This document shows, piece after piece, positions 11,911 through 20,747 of a DNA stretch of 64,000 nt (positions are counted from its first letter, which is position 1; each line of letters starts with the position of its first letter). The translations under genes were made by a program, and so were the position numbers. Origin of the DNA: Natrinema sp. SYSU A 869 (GTDB lineage Archaea; Halobacteriota; Halobacteria; Halobacteriales; Natrialbaceae). The DNA lies in contig NZ_CP082248.1 of assembly GCF_019879105.1 (NCBI RefSeq), forward strand, positions 124,001 to 188,000. The letters run 5' to 3'. The notes below the pieces were generated by a model that saw only the letters and a list, made by a program, of their open reading frames with translations, ran no database searches and was not told where the DNA came from.

Positions 11911-13410
11911 TCAGTTCTTGGTACGGAACTTCTTCAGCCATTCGCGAACGACGGCGCTGATAGTCGCGTCTTCATGAGCTAAATCAGCGAACCGAGAGTC
12001 CTCACGGATCGTCTCCAGAATCGTTTCCGGATCCTCAGAGAGGGAGAAATACATGTGCACTCCTCTCCCCCGGCCCTTACCTCGTCGCTCGAAGTCCAAC
12101 ACACCGTACGTACTCTGCTCAGTTACGTGGTTCACGAAGGTTTCGCGACTGTACTGATCCGCATCCATCGTGTCGGCAATGAATTGGTAAGTCTTGAACG
12201 CAGGCCCAGCCGGTATCCACTCTGGATATTCTTTCGCATAGTGGGCAGTGGCTGCCACGGCATAGATGGAGAGTTTCTTCTGAGTCGAAATCCCGCTAAT
12301 ATGGCGGAGCTTCCGATTCTCGGTATATTTCTCTTGGGCCTCACGGACATCAGTCTCGGTGACCGTGTTAGTGCCACACCGCTCGGCCAGTTCACCAGCC
12401 CACCTGAGGAGATCGATCGCTTTCCGTGCATCCCCGTGCGTTTGGGAACCGAACGCAGCAACAAGTGGAATGACGTCATCTGCAAGCGATTCCGGTTTGA
12501 AAGCATCGTGGCGGTATTTGAGGATACTACGGAGTTGCGTTGCATCATAGTCATCGAAGAAGATGTCATCAGGGTTGTAAGAACTTTGTGCCCGACTGTT
12601 GAGGTCTCTCATGAAATCGGCATAGTTAGTGATCGTCGTGAGCGAGATTGGGCCATCAAAATCGGCGAGTTTTCGAGCCCGTGAAAGCTGGTAGATGAGA
12701 GAATTGTACTCAGCCTCTTGGTACGGTCCCTCAAGCATATCGATTTCATCGAGAATGAAGATAACGCCGTCATAATGCTCTCGCATTAGCTCGTACAGTC
12801 GTTCGAGTTTCTGATCCGTAGAGACGCCGGTTTGGGGAACACCAGGATCAACACCAAGGTCGTCCGCAGCAGCTTTGACTAACCGATAGACAGCACGATC
12901 TGCGGTCTTCGGCCCCTCGCAGTTGATGGAGAGGACACCGAACGTCTTTCCTTGCGATTCACATAGTTCGACAATCTGTTTACAGACTGCATGAATGATG
13001 AGCGACTTCCCCGTTCCGGAGGGACCACTCAGAAGCATATCCGAAATGCCTTCGTTCTGGAGAACAGGTTTTAGATTGTCAACGACGCGGCTCAACTGGT
13101 CATCGCGACCGACGATACGATCCTCATCGATGATAGTATCTGAACGAACCAGATCTTTATTGGCGAAGACCCCACCAGATGACTCAGTTTGAAGCCGTTC
13201 CCGAATTGAGATACCACCATCATCGCCGTTTATAGCCTCTTGAGGCGGATTAGTAGTGTCCGAGCCATTCTCGAAAGCCGTTTGCGATGTTGCAGAAGAA
13301 TCTGCATCCTCGATCACCGAGTCAGGATTCTCTGGATCAGCAGAGGAGGATTCATGATCCTTCTCACCTGATTGATGATCTGAACCGTCTCCACGTCCCT
13401 CTCGTCCCAT
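11911..13410 (-). CDS. orc1: Orc1/Cdc6 replication initiator
   Basis: A 499-residue origin-recognition AAA+ ATPase, which binds ORBs and loads the MCM helicase. An acidic, low-complexity N-terminal extension covers about residues 1-90. Then come Walker A GPSGTGKS (129-136), Walker B FILDEID (218-224), a sensor 1 ITNYADF (260-266) and sensor 2 GDARKAIDLL (326-335). The C-terminal 130 residues hold the winged-helix DNA-binding domain (KKLSIYAVAATAHYAKE onward). The extension makes it longer than the roughly 400-residue norm. ORBs lie on both sides of the gene, the usual sign that it serves the adjacent origin. Whether it is the main chromosomal initiator or one of several paralogues cannot be told. 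Confidence 0.93.
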   Translation of the reverse strand: MGREGRGDGSDHQSGEKDHESSSADPENPDSVIEDADSSATSQTAFENGSDTTNPPQEAINGDDGGISIRERLQTESSGGVFANKDLVRSDTIIDEDRIVGRDDQLSRVVDNLKPVLQNEGISDMLLSGPSGTGKSLIIHAVCKQIVELCESQGKTFGVLSINCEGPKTADRAVYRLVKAAADDLGVDPGVPQTGVSTDQKLERLYELMREHYDGVIFILDEIDMLEGPYQEAEYNSLIYQLSRARKLADFDGPISLTTITNYADFMRDLNSRAQSSYNPDDIFFDDYDATQLRSILKYRHDAFKPESLADDVIPLVAAFGSQTHGDARKAIDLLRWAGELAERCGTNTVTETDVREAQEKYTENRKLRHISGISTQKKLSIYAVAATAHYAKEYPEWIPAGPAFKTYQFIADTMDADQYSRETFVNHVTEQSTYGVLDFERRGKGRGRGVHMYFSLSEDPETILETIREDSRFADLAHEDATISAVVREWLKKFRTKN

Positions 13411-13450
13411 TATGAACCCCCTCGAACTCTGGGTATAAAAATGGACCCTT

Positions 13451-13630
13451 GTGGAGTTGTAACCGGTCGAAAACAGGTTCTATAACAGCTATAGATAAGT
13501 ATTCTCTGAGTCAGTCAGATACCGTCTTCGCAATCTATCACCCCCCGTTATCGAGTTGTAACAGATCGGGGGTAGCTTCATCATCGGCTTTCTGACTCGA
13601 CCCGCACACACACCGTTTTCGACTTGTAAG
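13451..13630 (+). repeat. Origin recognition boxes upstream of orc1
   Basis: Two good boxes, CACCCCCCGTTATCGAGTTG (starting 13539) and CACACACCGTTTTCGACTTG (starting 13607), plus a weak one, GTGGAGTTGTAACC, at 13451-13464. All read on the plus strand, in the same direction as those at 11713-11889. They lie in the orc1 promoter region, so Orc1 may also regulate its own gene. No convincing AT-rich unwinding stretch lies between them. Confidence 0.7.
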
Positions 13631-13768
13631 CTATTGAGAAGAGATAACATATCTCTTCTGACCATCTTATTTTTCAAGTTGTTAGAGCAGGAGGATCAAT
13701 CTCAGGACCAGAATCGTCAGGGCTTAAATCGATGGCCGTGGTGAATCGCCATACGGCGTTGGATTTGC

Positions 13769-14421
13769 CTAGCTCACAGCACGCTTGATGTTGTAGACGG
13801 CACACATCAGGATGATTTCACGGGACTCACAGTACCAGCTTCGCGCACGCTCGGTGATGCTCGTGCGTGCGCTTGATTACTGAGAAGACGGTTTCAGACA
13901 GCGCTCTCTGGACGTAGAGAGCCTCATCGATCCGCACGTTATGCACGTGATCGATGGGGCGGAATTCACGATGTTTGGTCAACGGTCTGACGTCCCCTTC
14001 CCGCAGTTTTCCGCGTAATCGTTGCTAGTCGTAGCCTTTGTCTGCGGCGAGGCTGTGCAACTTGCCCGCCACAACGCAGGCGAGTTGCCAGCCGATCTGC
14101 GTGTCGTGGCGTTTCCTCGCCGTACAGTGAATGTCAAGAACGGCCTGTGATGCTGTGTCGACGAAAGCGGTGGTTTTGAGCGTCTGAACACGGTAATTGG
14201 TGCAGCGGCAGTAGTGTTTGCTGGCGTTTTCACGGTCGAAATCGAAAAACGTCACGTCCATCGCTACATGGCCAGATGACTTGTGCAGCTGCGCGAGAGG
14301 CGCAGCAGCACTCGCCAGACCGCCATCTTGATCCTGTCAAACGCCTCCACTAGTGACCTGAACGCCAAAACGTTTGTCAGATAGTACTGAAGTTCATCGA
14401 ATCGTGCTGACGGAAGCCGGA
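13769..14421 (-). pseudogene. IS5-family transposase, decayed
   Basis: The minus strand encodes pieces of a haloarchaeal IS5-group DDE transposase spread over several frames. IKMAVWRVLLRLS is followed by MDVTFFDFDRENASKHYCRC, TTAFVDTASQAVLDIHCTAR and DTQIGWQLACVVAGKLHSLA. Then come DKGYD with an in-frame stop, and LSETVFSVIKRTHEHHRARA before a stop at 13769. Frameshifts separate several of these blocks and the N terminus is missing. The same family is represented by another wreck at 42401-43262. It abuts the 3' end of the membrane-protein gene at 14422. Confidence 0.75.
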
Positions 14422-14922
14422 TCACTCGACGGACGGGCCACTCAGCCGGGACAGTGGCCCCTCTGGGAACAACTGAAAGAACACGGCCCGTAACAAGACG
14501 AGGGCACCAAGTACCCCTCCAAACAACAGCGCCCAGATCGATGGGGAAACACCGCCCGTTTCCGCCAGATAGTGGATGTACAGGCTTACAACGGCCCACA
14601 ACAGGGTGAACGCGGCGAGGGTTCCGAGCACGATCGAGGCGAGGATCCGAGTCACCGCCGTGTCACCGGGCTGGATCCGATTGCCGGAACCGAGAACTGT
14701 CGAACTGAGTCGGATTCCGTGTGCCAACACACCGACCAGAACGGAAAGGGCGAGGAGACCAGGAACGAGTATCCTTACTGGGAACCAAAGCAATCCGAGG
14801 ACGGTCTCGAAAAGAATCACGGATTCGTTGACTACCTCGGCCGTCAAGAGGATCGCGAGGACAGCGAGGACGAGTTCGGCTACTCGTCTCCCGACCGGAT
14901 TATCGAGGTGGAAGGCAAACAT
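14422..14922 (-). CDS. Small multi-span membrane protein, unknown function
   Basis: A 166-residue hydrophobic protein with about five membrane segments (for example LVLAVLAILLTAEVVNESVI, ILVPGLLALSVLVGVLA, ILASIVLGTLAAFTLLWAVV and IWALLFGGVLGALVLLRAVF) and short loops. The charged C-terminal tail ends GPLSRLSGPSVE. No family motif is recognised. Codon use and the clean single frame support a real gene. It stands alone between an IS5 wreck and a degraded region, with no operon partner. Confidence 0.65.
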   Translation of the reverse strand: MFAFHLDNPVGRRVAELVLAVLAILLTAEVVNESVILFETVLGLLWFPVRILVPGLLALSVLVGVLAHGIRLSSTVLGSGNRIQPGDTAVTRILASIVLGTLAAFTLLWAVVSLYIHYLAETGGVSPSIWALLFGGVLGALVLLRAVFFQLFPEGPLSRLSGPSVE

Positions 14923-15039
14923 GACGTGTCACACACTATTGTTTTAGAAGTAATAAATCTACTGTGGACCGGGGGTCGTCGCCTGTATCGAGCGAGTCGG
15001 GTCAATGTCTGTTAGGAGCGTGTCTGTGCTGCACACGTG

Positions 15040-15275
15040 TCCTCAATTCTATGGAAACGCCGTCTTCGAGTCAGTCGAGCCGGTACTCGAGCTGCCAGCG
15101 CTGTGTATCCAGGCGCTTGAACTCGGCGACGAATAGCTCGAGCGCGTCGAGAAGGGCTGCGAGTTCCTAGTCGTCGACCGTCTCCTCGAGTGCTGATAGT
15201 CAGTCACGAACGTCGTCAACATCCGGCCGTCTGACGGGTTCACTGGTGGATTCCGATTCTACACTTATTATAGTA
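15040..15275 (-). pseudogene. Gene fragment with three in-frame stops
   Basis: Read through its stops, one minus-strand frame gives a plausible acidic haloarchaeal helix-rich protein: SEPVRRPDVDDVRD, stop, LSALEETVDD, stop, ELAALLDALELFVAEFKRLD, TQRWQLEYRLD, stop, LEDGVSIEL. TGA, TAG and TGA interrupt it without any frameshift. Such a pattern indicates relaxed selection. Neither a start nor the family is recognised. Confidence 0.4.
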
Positions 15276-15336
15276 GGTCCTACGTTAGATACGAATACAA
15301 AGACTGTCCCACCGAATCAGGTTGTCTCGAGTAGAC

Positions 15337-15462
15337 CTACCGATCACAATCAGGACACTGCGTGATCTTGTCCTCGTCGCCAATGTAGAATCGATTGGAC
15401 GGCCTCGTAAAGACAGCAAGATACCAGAACCCGACGTAGTATAGCGATTCATCAGATCCCAT
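15337..15462 (-). CDS. Possible 41-residue CxxC mini-protein or C-terminal remnant
   Basis: ATG at 15462 opens MGSDESLYYVGFWYLAVFTR and the frame ends DKITQCPDCDR at 15337. One CPDC knuckle is present, so zinc binding would need a partner or another site. It may be the tail of a larger lost gene, since the coding-like character begins abruptly. Function unknown. Confidence 0.35.
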   Translation of the reverse strand: MGSDESLYYVGFWYLAVFTRPSNRFYIGDEDKITQCPDCDR

Positions 15463-15760
15463 CAGTTATGTCGAGTCGTTCAATCGTCTGATCAGTGGCA
15501 TTGTGGAGCAGGTGGAGCTTCTCTCCAGCCTGCTCCTCCTTGCGAGCTTTGTACGAGAATAGTGAACTGATACATGATTCTCGATGAGGAGGCGTCTTAG
15601 TGCACACTTGCCGCCTCCTCATCCTCTCGAAAAGATGTCTTGATAAGCCGCCGAAGTCACTCGGGCCTTAGCTTAGTTAAAGATATATAGTCGTTACAAT
15701 TTTCATATAATGATAATTTGAAAATACTTTATAATATTATAACTATAATACCCAGATGTT

Positions 15761-16993
15761 ATGTCTGGTGATACCAATAAACGACGAACCGTTCTGAAAA
15801 GAATTGGCGTCCTGTCCGCCGCGCTGGCGACGCCTGTAATGACGGGCTCCGCACTAGGGATAGCCGAGGGCAACTCGACCGCAGTGGAGCGGTCCGATAG
15901 AATCTCAGAACCGATAGCACACCTGATAGCGAAGTCTCGTGTCGAACACAACAGCACGCGCAAACAGTTTTCAGACCTCGATCCAGAGGGACTCGCTAAG
16001 CCGGAACTGTTCTATTCCGTCTCCGAGACCGGAACGTACAGGCCTGCCGCCTGGGTCTATCCGATTGAAACCGACGGAGAAGAAGTCGGACACGTAGCGG
16101 TGAGCGCTCGACCGGACTCACCCGGGATTATCAGGTGCAGCACTGGGGTCGCACCACAGACCCGACTGCGACACAACCGAACGCTCCGAAGCAAGGTTGG
16201 ACGTGTCAAAGATGGGCCGCGGCTCATATATAACAACCCGATGAGTTTCGGGGTTGAGGTTCCAACGACGAACGTCGCAGGCGCCGAGGCTGCAGAAGAT
16301 GGGAAGTCGGCGTTCGTCGACCTGAAGCACGGATTAACAGCGTCGATAAACGCTGTTGCGAACCCGGAATCAGCTACACAGACCGACGGAACGTTGACCG
16401 TCGATCGAACGACTCTAGAAGAGGCTGAAGAGACATCGTTCAGTTCGCTTTCTACGGAAAGCATCAGTAATGTCCCGAATTGGAACGCACACCGGTGTGG
16501 CTCCAATTGGGTCGGCTGTACTCCCGCTGCCTCGTCGATGTGTATTGGGTATCACGAGAACATATCTTCCCGGGACTGTGATCTGATGTGGGAACTTAAC
16601 GATCATATGGGCACCAACAGCAACGGTGAGACGGTTCCCACGGACTTCGTTAGCGGTATTGAGGATTACGACTCCTCATACAGTGCCTCGAATACTGTAT
16701 GGGGGCGCCGTTCGAAGATTAAAAATCAGATCGATTCGGGGAACCCCTGTGTACTAAGCCACTGGTTCAACAGTAGCCTTGACAAAAGCGATATAGATGG
16801 CGTAGAAGATCTCAAAGACATAGCGGTCGGCCACTCCGAAACGGCCTACGAGTATGAGGAAGACGACAACCCCTGGTATGATCCAACGGAACCCGCGCTG
16901 TACGTAACCACTCACGACACGTACGGGAGTGTCAACGAGATCTCCTTGAAGAGTACAACCGTCATGTTCCTCGTGCAGTCGATCGAACCGTAA
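15761..16993 (+). CDS. Secreted C39-like (papain-fold) cysteine peptidase candidate
   Basis: A 410-residue exported protein. The N terminus KRRTVLKRIGVLSAALATP is a twin-arginine (Tat) signal, followed by a threonine- and serine-rich propeptide-like region. From about residue 236 the sequence SNVPNWNAHRCGSNWVGCTP matches the start of peptidase C39-like domains, with Cys253 (GCTPAAS) as the likely nucleophile. His358 in AVGHSETAYEY is the likely base. Several extra cysteines (246, 261, 273, 330) may form disulfides outside the cell. An AT-rich promoter with TATAAT-like runs (15720-15750) ends about 10 bases before the ATG, suggesting a leaderless transcript. It stands alone between two sets of origin boxes in mobile-element country. 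Family is moderately sure, substrate unknown. Confidence 0.7.
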   Translation: MSGDTNKRRTVLKRIGVLSAALATPVMTGSALGIAEGNSTAVERSDRISEPIAHLIAKSRVEHNSTRKQFSDLDPEGLAKPELFYSVSETGTYRPAAWVYPIETDGEEVGHVAVSARPDSPGIIRCSTGVAPQTRLRHNRTLRSKVGRVKDGPRLIYNNPMSFGVEVPTTNVAGAEAAEDGKSAFVDLKHGLTASINAVANPESATQTDGTLTVDRTTLEEAEETSFSSLSTESISNVPNWNAHRCGSNWVGCTPAASSMCIGYHENISSRDCDLMWELNDHMGTNSNGETVPTDFVSGIEDYDSSYSASNTVWGRRSKIKNQIDSGNPCVLSHWFNSSLDKSDIDGVEDLKDIAVGHSETAYEYEEDDNPWYDPTEPALYVTTHDTYGSVNEISLKSTTVMFLVQSIEP

Positions 16994-17065
16994 CACACAC
17001 CGAAAACGAGATCACAATCTTCAGTGCTTCACAAAGCCGTTAGTTGGAAGTCCGCTTGCTGAGTT

Positions 17066-17194
17066 GTGACCAAACAAACAGCAGAGCAAGCGGGCAGTGA
17101 AATCCACAAAGATCAGCTCCTGAACTTTCTCGTCATCAATAGAGCCGGTGAGATGACTTTCTGGGTTACAATGGAAGCGAGAGTGCGATTTTGA
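17066..17194 (+). pseudogene. N-terminal scrap of an ISH3-type transposase
   Basis: A GTG start gives VTKQTAEQAGSEIHKDQLLN followed by FLV, which resembles the opening of ISH3/ISH27-group transposases (typically ending ...EDQLLNFLVN). The similarity ends after about 30 residues and a stop follows at 17194. Upstream DNA resembles the leader of such elements. Everything beyond the N terminus is missing, so this is a relic. Confidence 0.4.
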
Positions 17195-17426
17195 CCCCTT
17201 TAAATTACTACTGAACAAGGGTTTCATAGCCTATTTTGGATAAAGAAAGCATTAGCAACTATGTTAGAGGAACCATCTATTTCTTCATCTAGAGAAGTCC
17301 TCTCTTAGTTGTCAATCGTATTCATTGAGCGCTACTTGAATAACTGGGGGGCGATGAGTGAAGTGTTTCCACTTGCTAGCAACTTCTCGCCGCCGATCGA
17401 AGTTCTAACAGGCGGAGCAGGCCGAG

Positions 17427-17455
17427 TGCCTCGGGGCTTGACCCCGAGCGGTTCA
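17427..17455. other. Perfect hairpin, possible IS200/IS605 end
   Basis: CTCGGGG (17430-17436) and CCCCGAG (17442-17448) form a 7-bp stem around CTTGA. The context GTGCCTCGGGGCTTGACCCC resembles the subterminal hairpin found after tnpB in haloarchaeal elements. Nothing else between 16994 and 17536 looks coding apart from the transposase scrap, so the assignment is tentative. Confidence 0.3.
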
Positions 17456-17536
17456 CACAGCCGTGCGATTCACCAGAGCCGAATCGATACAATTGGAACT
17501 ACGTGAATGATGCTTTGAGTGAAATGCTTCATGTTG

Positions 17537-18037
17537 TTCCCCCCGTTTTCGAGTTGTAAGCACCGAAGTCGACGCAGAAGGACTACGCTTGCCGAGGCAG
17601 TTCAGGATTGGTAACAATATTGGTCTGCATATGATAACCTCCAAAGCAATGCAGCAATCTTGATCACCTCACCCCTCCCCCTTTTTCGAGTTGTAAACTC
17701 GAGACAGAGGGGAAGGAAGAACTACCGAGTAGATGTTCTGATGACTGGTTGGGCCGAATTCCCTTGGCAAAACGTCTGAACGCTTCCTTCTTCTACTTGA
17801 AACTAGAAGAGCAAAAGTTTATATAATTCGTGGCCTTACCATACCCGCACTGGGAACAGAAGTTGTATAGAATGTATGAATATAGATAGGAGACGCTGTA
17901 CAGATATATTATCTCATAATGAAGAATTGTGGCGTATCAAACCTTCTCCTCCCGAGATTAATTAGATACACCTCATCAGTTTGCTTCTCACTTGACCGCC
18001 ACCACGCAATTTACAACTCGAAAAAGGGGGGAGAGGG
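17537..18037. other. Putative replication origin: inverted ORBs around an AT-rich stretch
   Basis: Two boxes point right, CCCCCCGTTTTCGAGTTGTA (17539-17558) and CCCCTTTTTCGAGTTGTAAA (about 17678-17697). One points left, TTTACAACTCGAAAAAGGGG (18010-18029). Between the facing pair lies about 310 bases of AT-rich DNA (for example ATAGAATGTATGAATATAGA and TATATTATCTCATAATG), free of genes. Facing ORBs flanking a duplex-unwinding region is the canonical haloarchaeal oriC layout. The initiator gene is normally next door, but here orc1 ends 4.1 kb away. Boxes and composition are seen; origin activity is inferred. Confidence 0.7.
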
Positions 18038-18596
18038 TTCTTAGTTCCAGTTCGTTAGATTGACTGTCAAATTTCATCGAGTTCATCGAATGTCTGTCCG
18101 GTCCTAGCCGAGGAGAGAGAACGCTCTCGACAGCTTGGATGAGCTGCATCTCGTGTGGCTCTTTCGTCGTCGACGACCACGTTCTCAATATCATATCCTG
18201 AATGGACTGTAAGGTCCTGACTGCGAGTACGTTTAAGCGCCCAATGTGGGCGGGAGATCTCAGTTATCTGAACACCACCGGCTGAAGGGCGAGTTATAAT
18301 TCAGTGCAGACTGGCTAAACCAGTCTGCTTTGACCGATCGGGAGATTTGCTATTGATTCTGACCGGCTCGCTTGCCGATCACTGATCCTCCGAAGTCGGC
18401 CACTAAATTGACTCGAGCATGTAACGCTGGAATTTCTGTTCTGTGATTACTGAGTGTGTCATCTGAACATACTGGCTGCGCTGCTCATACCACTGCAACG
18501 GATAACAGTAAATTTCATTTAATAACCTTTATGGAAATAGTAGATTTCCCATTCCTCTCCCCGCGAAGAGAAACAATCTGCTTACTGGATATTCTG
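18038..18596. other. No intact gene; possible frameshifted remnant near 18060-18200
   Basis: Minus-strand 18060-18200 reads YDIENVVVDDERATRDAAHP in one frame and MQLIQAVESVLSPRLGP in the next, suggesting a broken coding segment that is too short to identify. The remainder is AT-rich and shows no reading frame of interest. Confidence 0.3.
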
Positions 18597-18757
18597 ATCG
18601 TCAACTCCTGAATGCGGTCCTCGATCAGCGTGGTCACCACATACTGCTCCTCAAGGTCAACCAGGGCCTCGTTCGCGAAGGTGGCGAACTGGTCGTCGCC
18701 GAGTCGGTCAATCTGCGCCTCGAGTTCACCTCGGACGACGTCGTATTCGGGGCTAGC
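18597..18757 (-). pseudogene. Short coding-like fragment cut by the IS630 element
   Basis: The minus-strand frame ASPEYDVVRGELEAQIDRLG then DDQFATFANEALVDLEEQYV and TTLIEDRIQEL is strongly haloarchaeal in composition (acidic, helical). It starts abruptly, four bases downstream of the last base before the IS630 end region near 18769. It looks like the C-terminal part of a gene whose front was displaced. Family not recognised. Confidence 0.35.
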
Positions 18758-18768
18758 CTACACGAGCA

Positions 18769-19825
18769 TATAGTAACCGTTAGAACTTTTTGCTCATAGA
18801 TTGTTGCTGAATGTAGTGGATCATCTCGACGAGATCTCTGTCGAGGAATTGCAAAATTCCCTCGACAATGTGGAAGGAAAGAAGCCGACACAACGACTCT
18901 TAGCGGCAATAGCGTACAAAAACGGTATCACGCAGACTGAACTAGCCGAGTGGTACGACGTTCAGCGACGGACAATCTATAGCTGGCTCAAGCGACTCGA
19001 TACTGACGAGTCGCTTGAACAGGCCGTCACTGATGATCACCGATCTGGAAGAAAACGAAAGCTATCAGAAAAGAGCAAGAAAAATTCGAAGAAACTATTC
19101 ACGGATCACCTGCAGAAGTTGGGTTTGACGCGTCGGCGTGGACGCCGGCGCTCGTCCAGCAGTATCTTGACGAGACGTACGGTGTCGAGTACTCAATCCC
19201 AAGTTGCCGGCGGTTGCTCAAAGAGGCGGGATTGAGATATCAAAAACCTCGCCGTACAGCCGCTGGATCTGATGCTGACGAGCAAGAAACGTTCCGCGAG
19301 GAACTCAAAAAGAGCGGCGGGAAATGGACGCCACGGTAGTCTGTATCGATCAAACCAAGAAATCGGTTCAAGTTGAGCCGCGTGCCGCGTAGTTTCCCCG
19401 CGACATGCGCCCTTCAGTCGAATTATCCGGAAACACGACTGGACGTGCCTCTTGGCAGCGATCACCGAGGACGGTGATCGCTTTTTCTCTCGATTCGAAG
19501 AGTACGTTACCACCGATCACGCAAAACATTTCATTCTCGCATTATGCAATGAGCTCGAAGATGACTTGATCGTCGTTCTGGATGGAGCGCCGTACTTTCA
19601 AGCGTCGCCCGTCACGGACCTGACGGCCCGTAACGACCTCGCATTCATCACGTTGCCGGCGTATTCGCCGGAACTAAATCTGGTCGAAGAGTGCTGGCGA
19701 CAACTGCAAACAGCTCTCAGCAACCGGTTCTTCGACTCACTTGGGGAGCTAACAACGGCGATCGATACCGCTCTTAAGCAATTCTCTATACCAAGAATGA
19801 GAAACTATTTTTAATCCCTACTATA
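18769..19825 (+). mobile_element. IS630-family insertion sequence, defective
   Basis: The ends TATAGTAACCGTTAGAAC (left) and the inverse of TACTATA preceded by AATCCC (right, ending 19825) form imperfect inverted repeats. Both start at a TA, as expected for IS630, which duplicates TA on insertion. The 1.06-kb length is normal for the family. The transposase inside is broken (next entry), so this copy cannot move itself. Confidence 0.65.
18816..19814 (+). pseudogene. IS630-family transposase, frameshifted
   Basis: The helix-turn-helix half is intact in the first frame: VDHLDEISVEELQNSLDNVE, KNGITQTELAEWYDVQRRTI and YSWLKRLDTDESLEQAVTDD. The frame is lost near 19070. The middle (WTPALVQQYLDETYGVEYSI, RRLLKEAGLRYQKPRRTAA) and the catalytic part lie in other frames. 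VCIDQTKKSVQVEPRAA carries the first DDE aspartate and is followed by a TAG. The last frame has LIVVLDGAPYFQAS and AYSPELNLVEECWRQLQTAL, with the second aspartate and the glutamate. At least two frameshifts and one stop make it non-functional. Confidence 0.85.
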
Positions 19826-20747
19826 GTCTGTTTCTCACGTCCCGGCCGCTAACCGACTGCTGTGTTGGTCGAGACAGCGGCGTGTCGTGCCTCCTCTTGA
19901 CGCTCGGCATCGATTTTTGGAAGCTATTCATCTAGGTAGGCGCTCCTTGTAACCGATATGACAATTGAAATCCCTAATCGGAATATATGGCTGTACATTT
20001 CTGCTATTGAGTGAGTGGAATAATGATGGTAATATAAGCGTATAATCGTACCAAGATACCGATAGAGGGAAAAATATGAATTAGTATCGAGAATCAGTGG
20101 AAGACCATTTCTAATATAGTGGACTCTTCCTAAGAACAATAGAATTTGACTAATAGCTACTTAGGCGTACATTATATGGGTGAGCGTTTTCGAAACATGG
20201 AGGTCGTATTTATGCTCGTGTTGGTCTGGGATCGATATCGTCGATTCCGTCCAAATCGAAGACGGGGTCAGCCGACGCGCGCGACGACGTTGCGAGGAGC
20301 TCGAGCGACGGTGCCGTTCGGGTCAAAGAACGCGACTCCCGAGTCAATCGGTGCGGCGTCGGTTCGGAACGATGGTACGGCCGCCAGTACACGAACCGAT
20401 AGGCGGGTCAGAACGAGACCGGAGCGACATGAGCAGCGCCGAACCGTTCACTTCTCCGCGTGCCCTCGACCAGTGGCGGTTCGAAGATGGGGAGACTCCG
20501 CCGCCAGCTGATTACAGACATACAGCTGTAATACTCGGAGCTCGATCACGTTTTGATGTGACTGCGGTAAACACCACGCTTGAGGCGATTCCCGCTCAAA
20601 ATCGCTGAGTGACACGAGGTGAGACAACTACCGACATGATCTCTAGCACCGCATTTATGATGCTGTTCGTCAACGATCACGGAACTCCGAGCGCAACTAG
20701 CGAACCCAGGATCGATTCAATACTCCGAAACCGATCTCCGGAGCCGT
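19826..20747. other. No gene recognised between the IS630 element and the IclR gene
   Basis: Nine hundred bases with an AT-rich left half and a GC-rich right half. Reading frames of 71 residues (minus, 19924-20139) and 142 residues (plus, 20180-20608) exist. The first reflects AT-rich DNA and the second is arginine-rich and non-acidic, unlike the proteins around it. No known motif is seen in either. Confidence 0.45.

Noticed and set aside
19924-20139. 71-residue minus-strand frame in AT-rich DNA
   Set aside because: Composition follows the AT-rich base content and no motif or promoter supports it.
20180-20608. 142-residue plus-strand reading frame
   Set aside because: Arginine-rich, no family resemblance, and unlike the acidic proteins around it. 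Probably chance.
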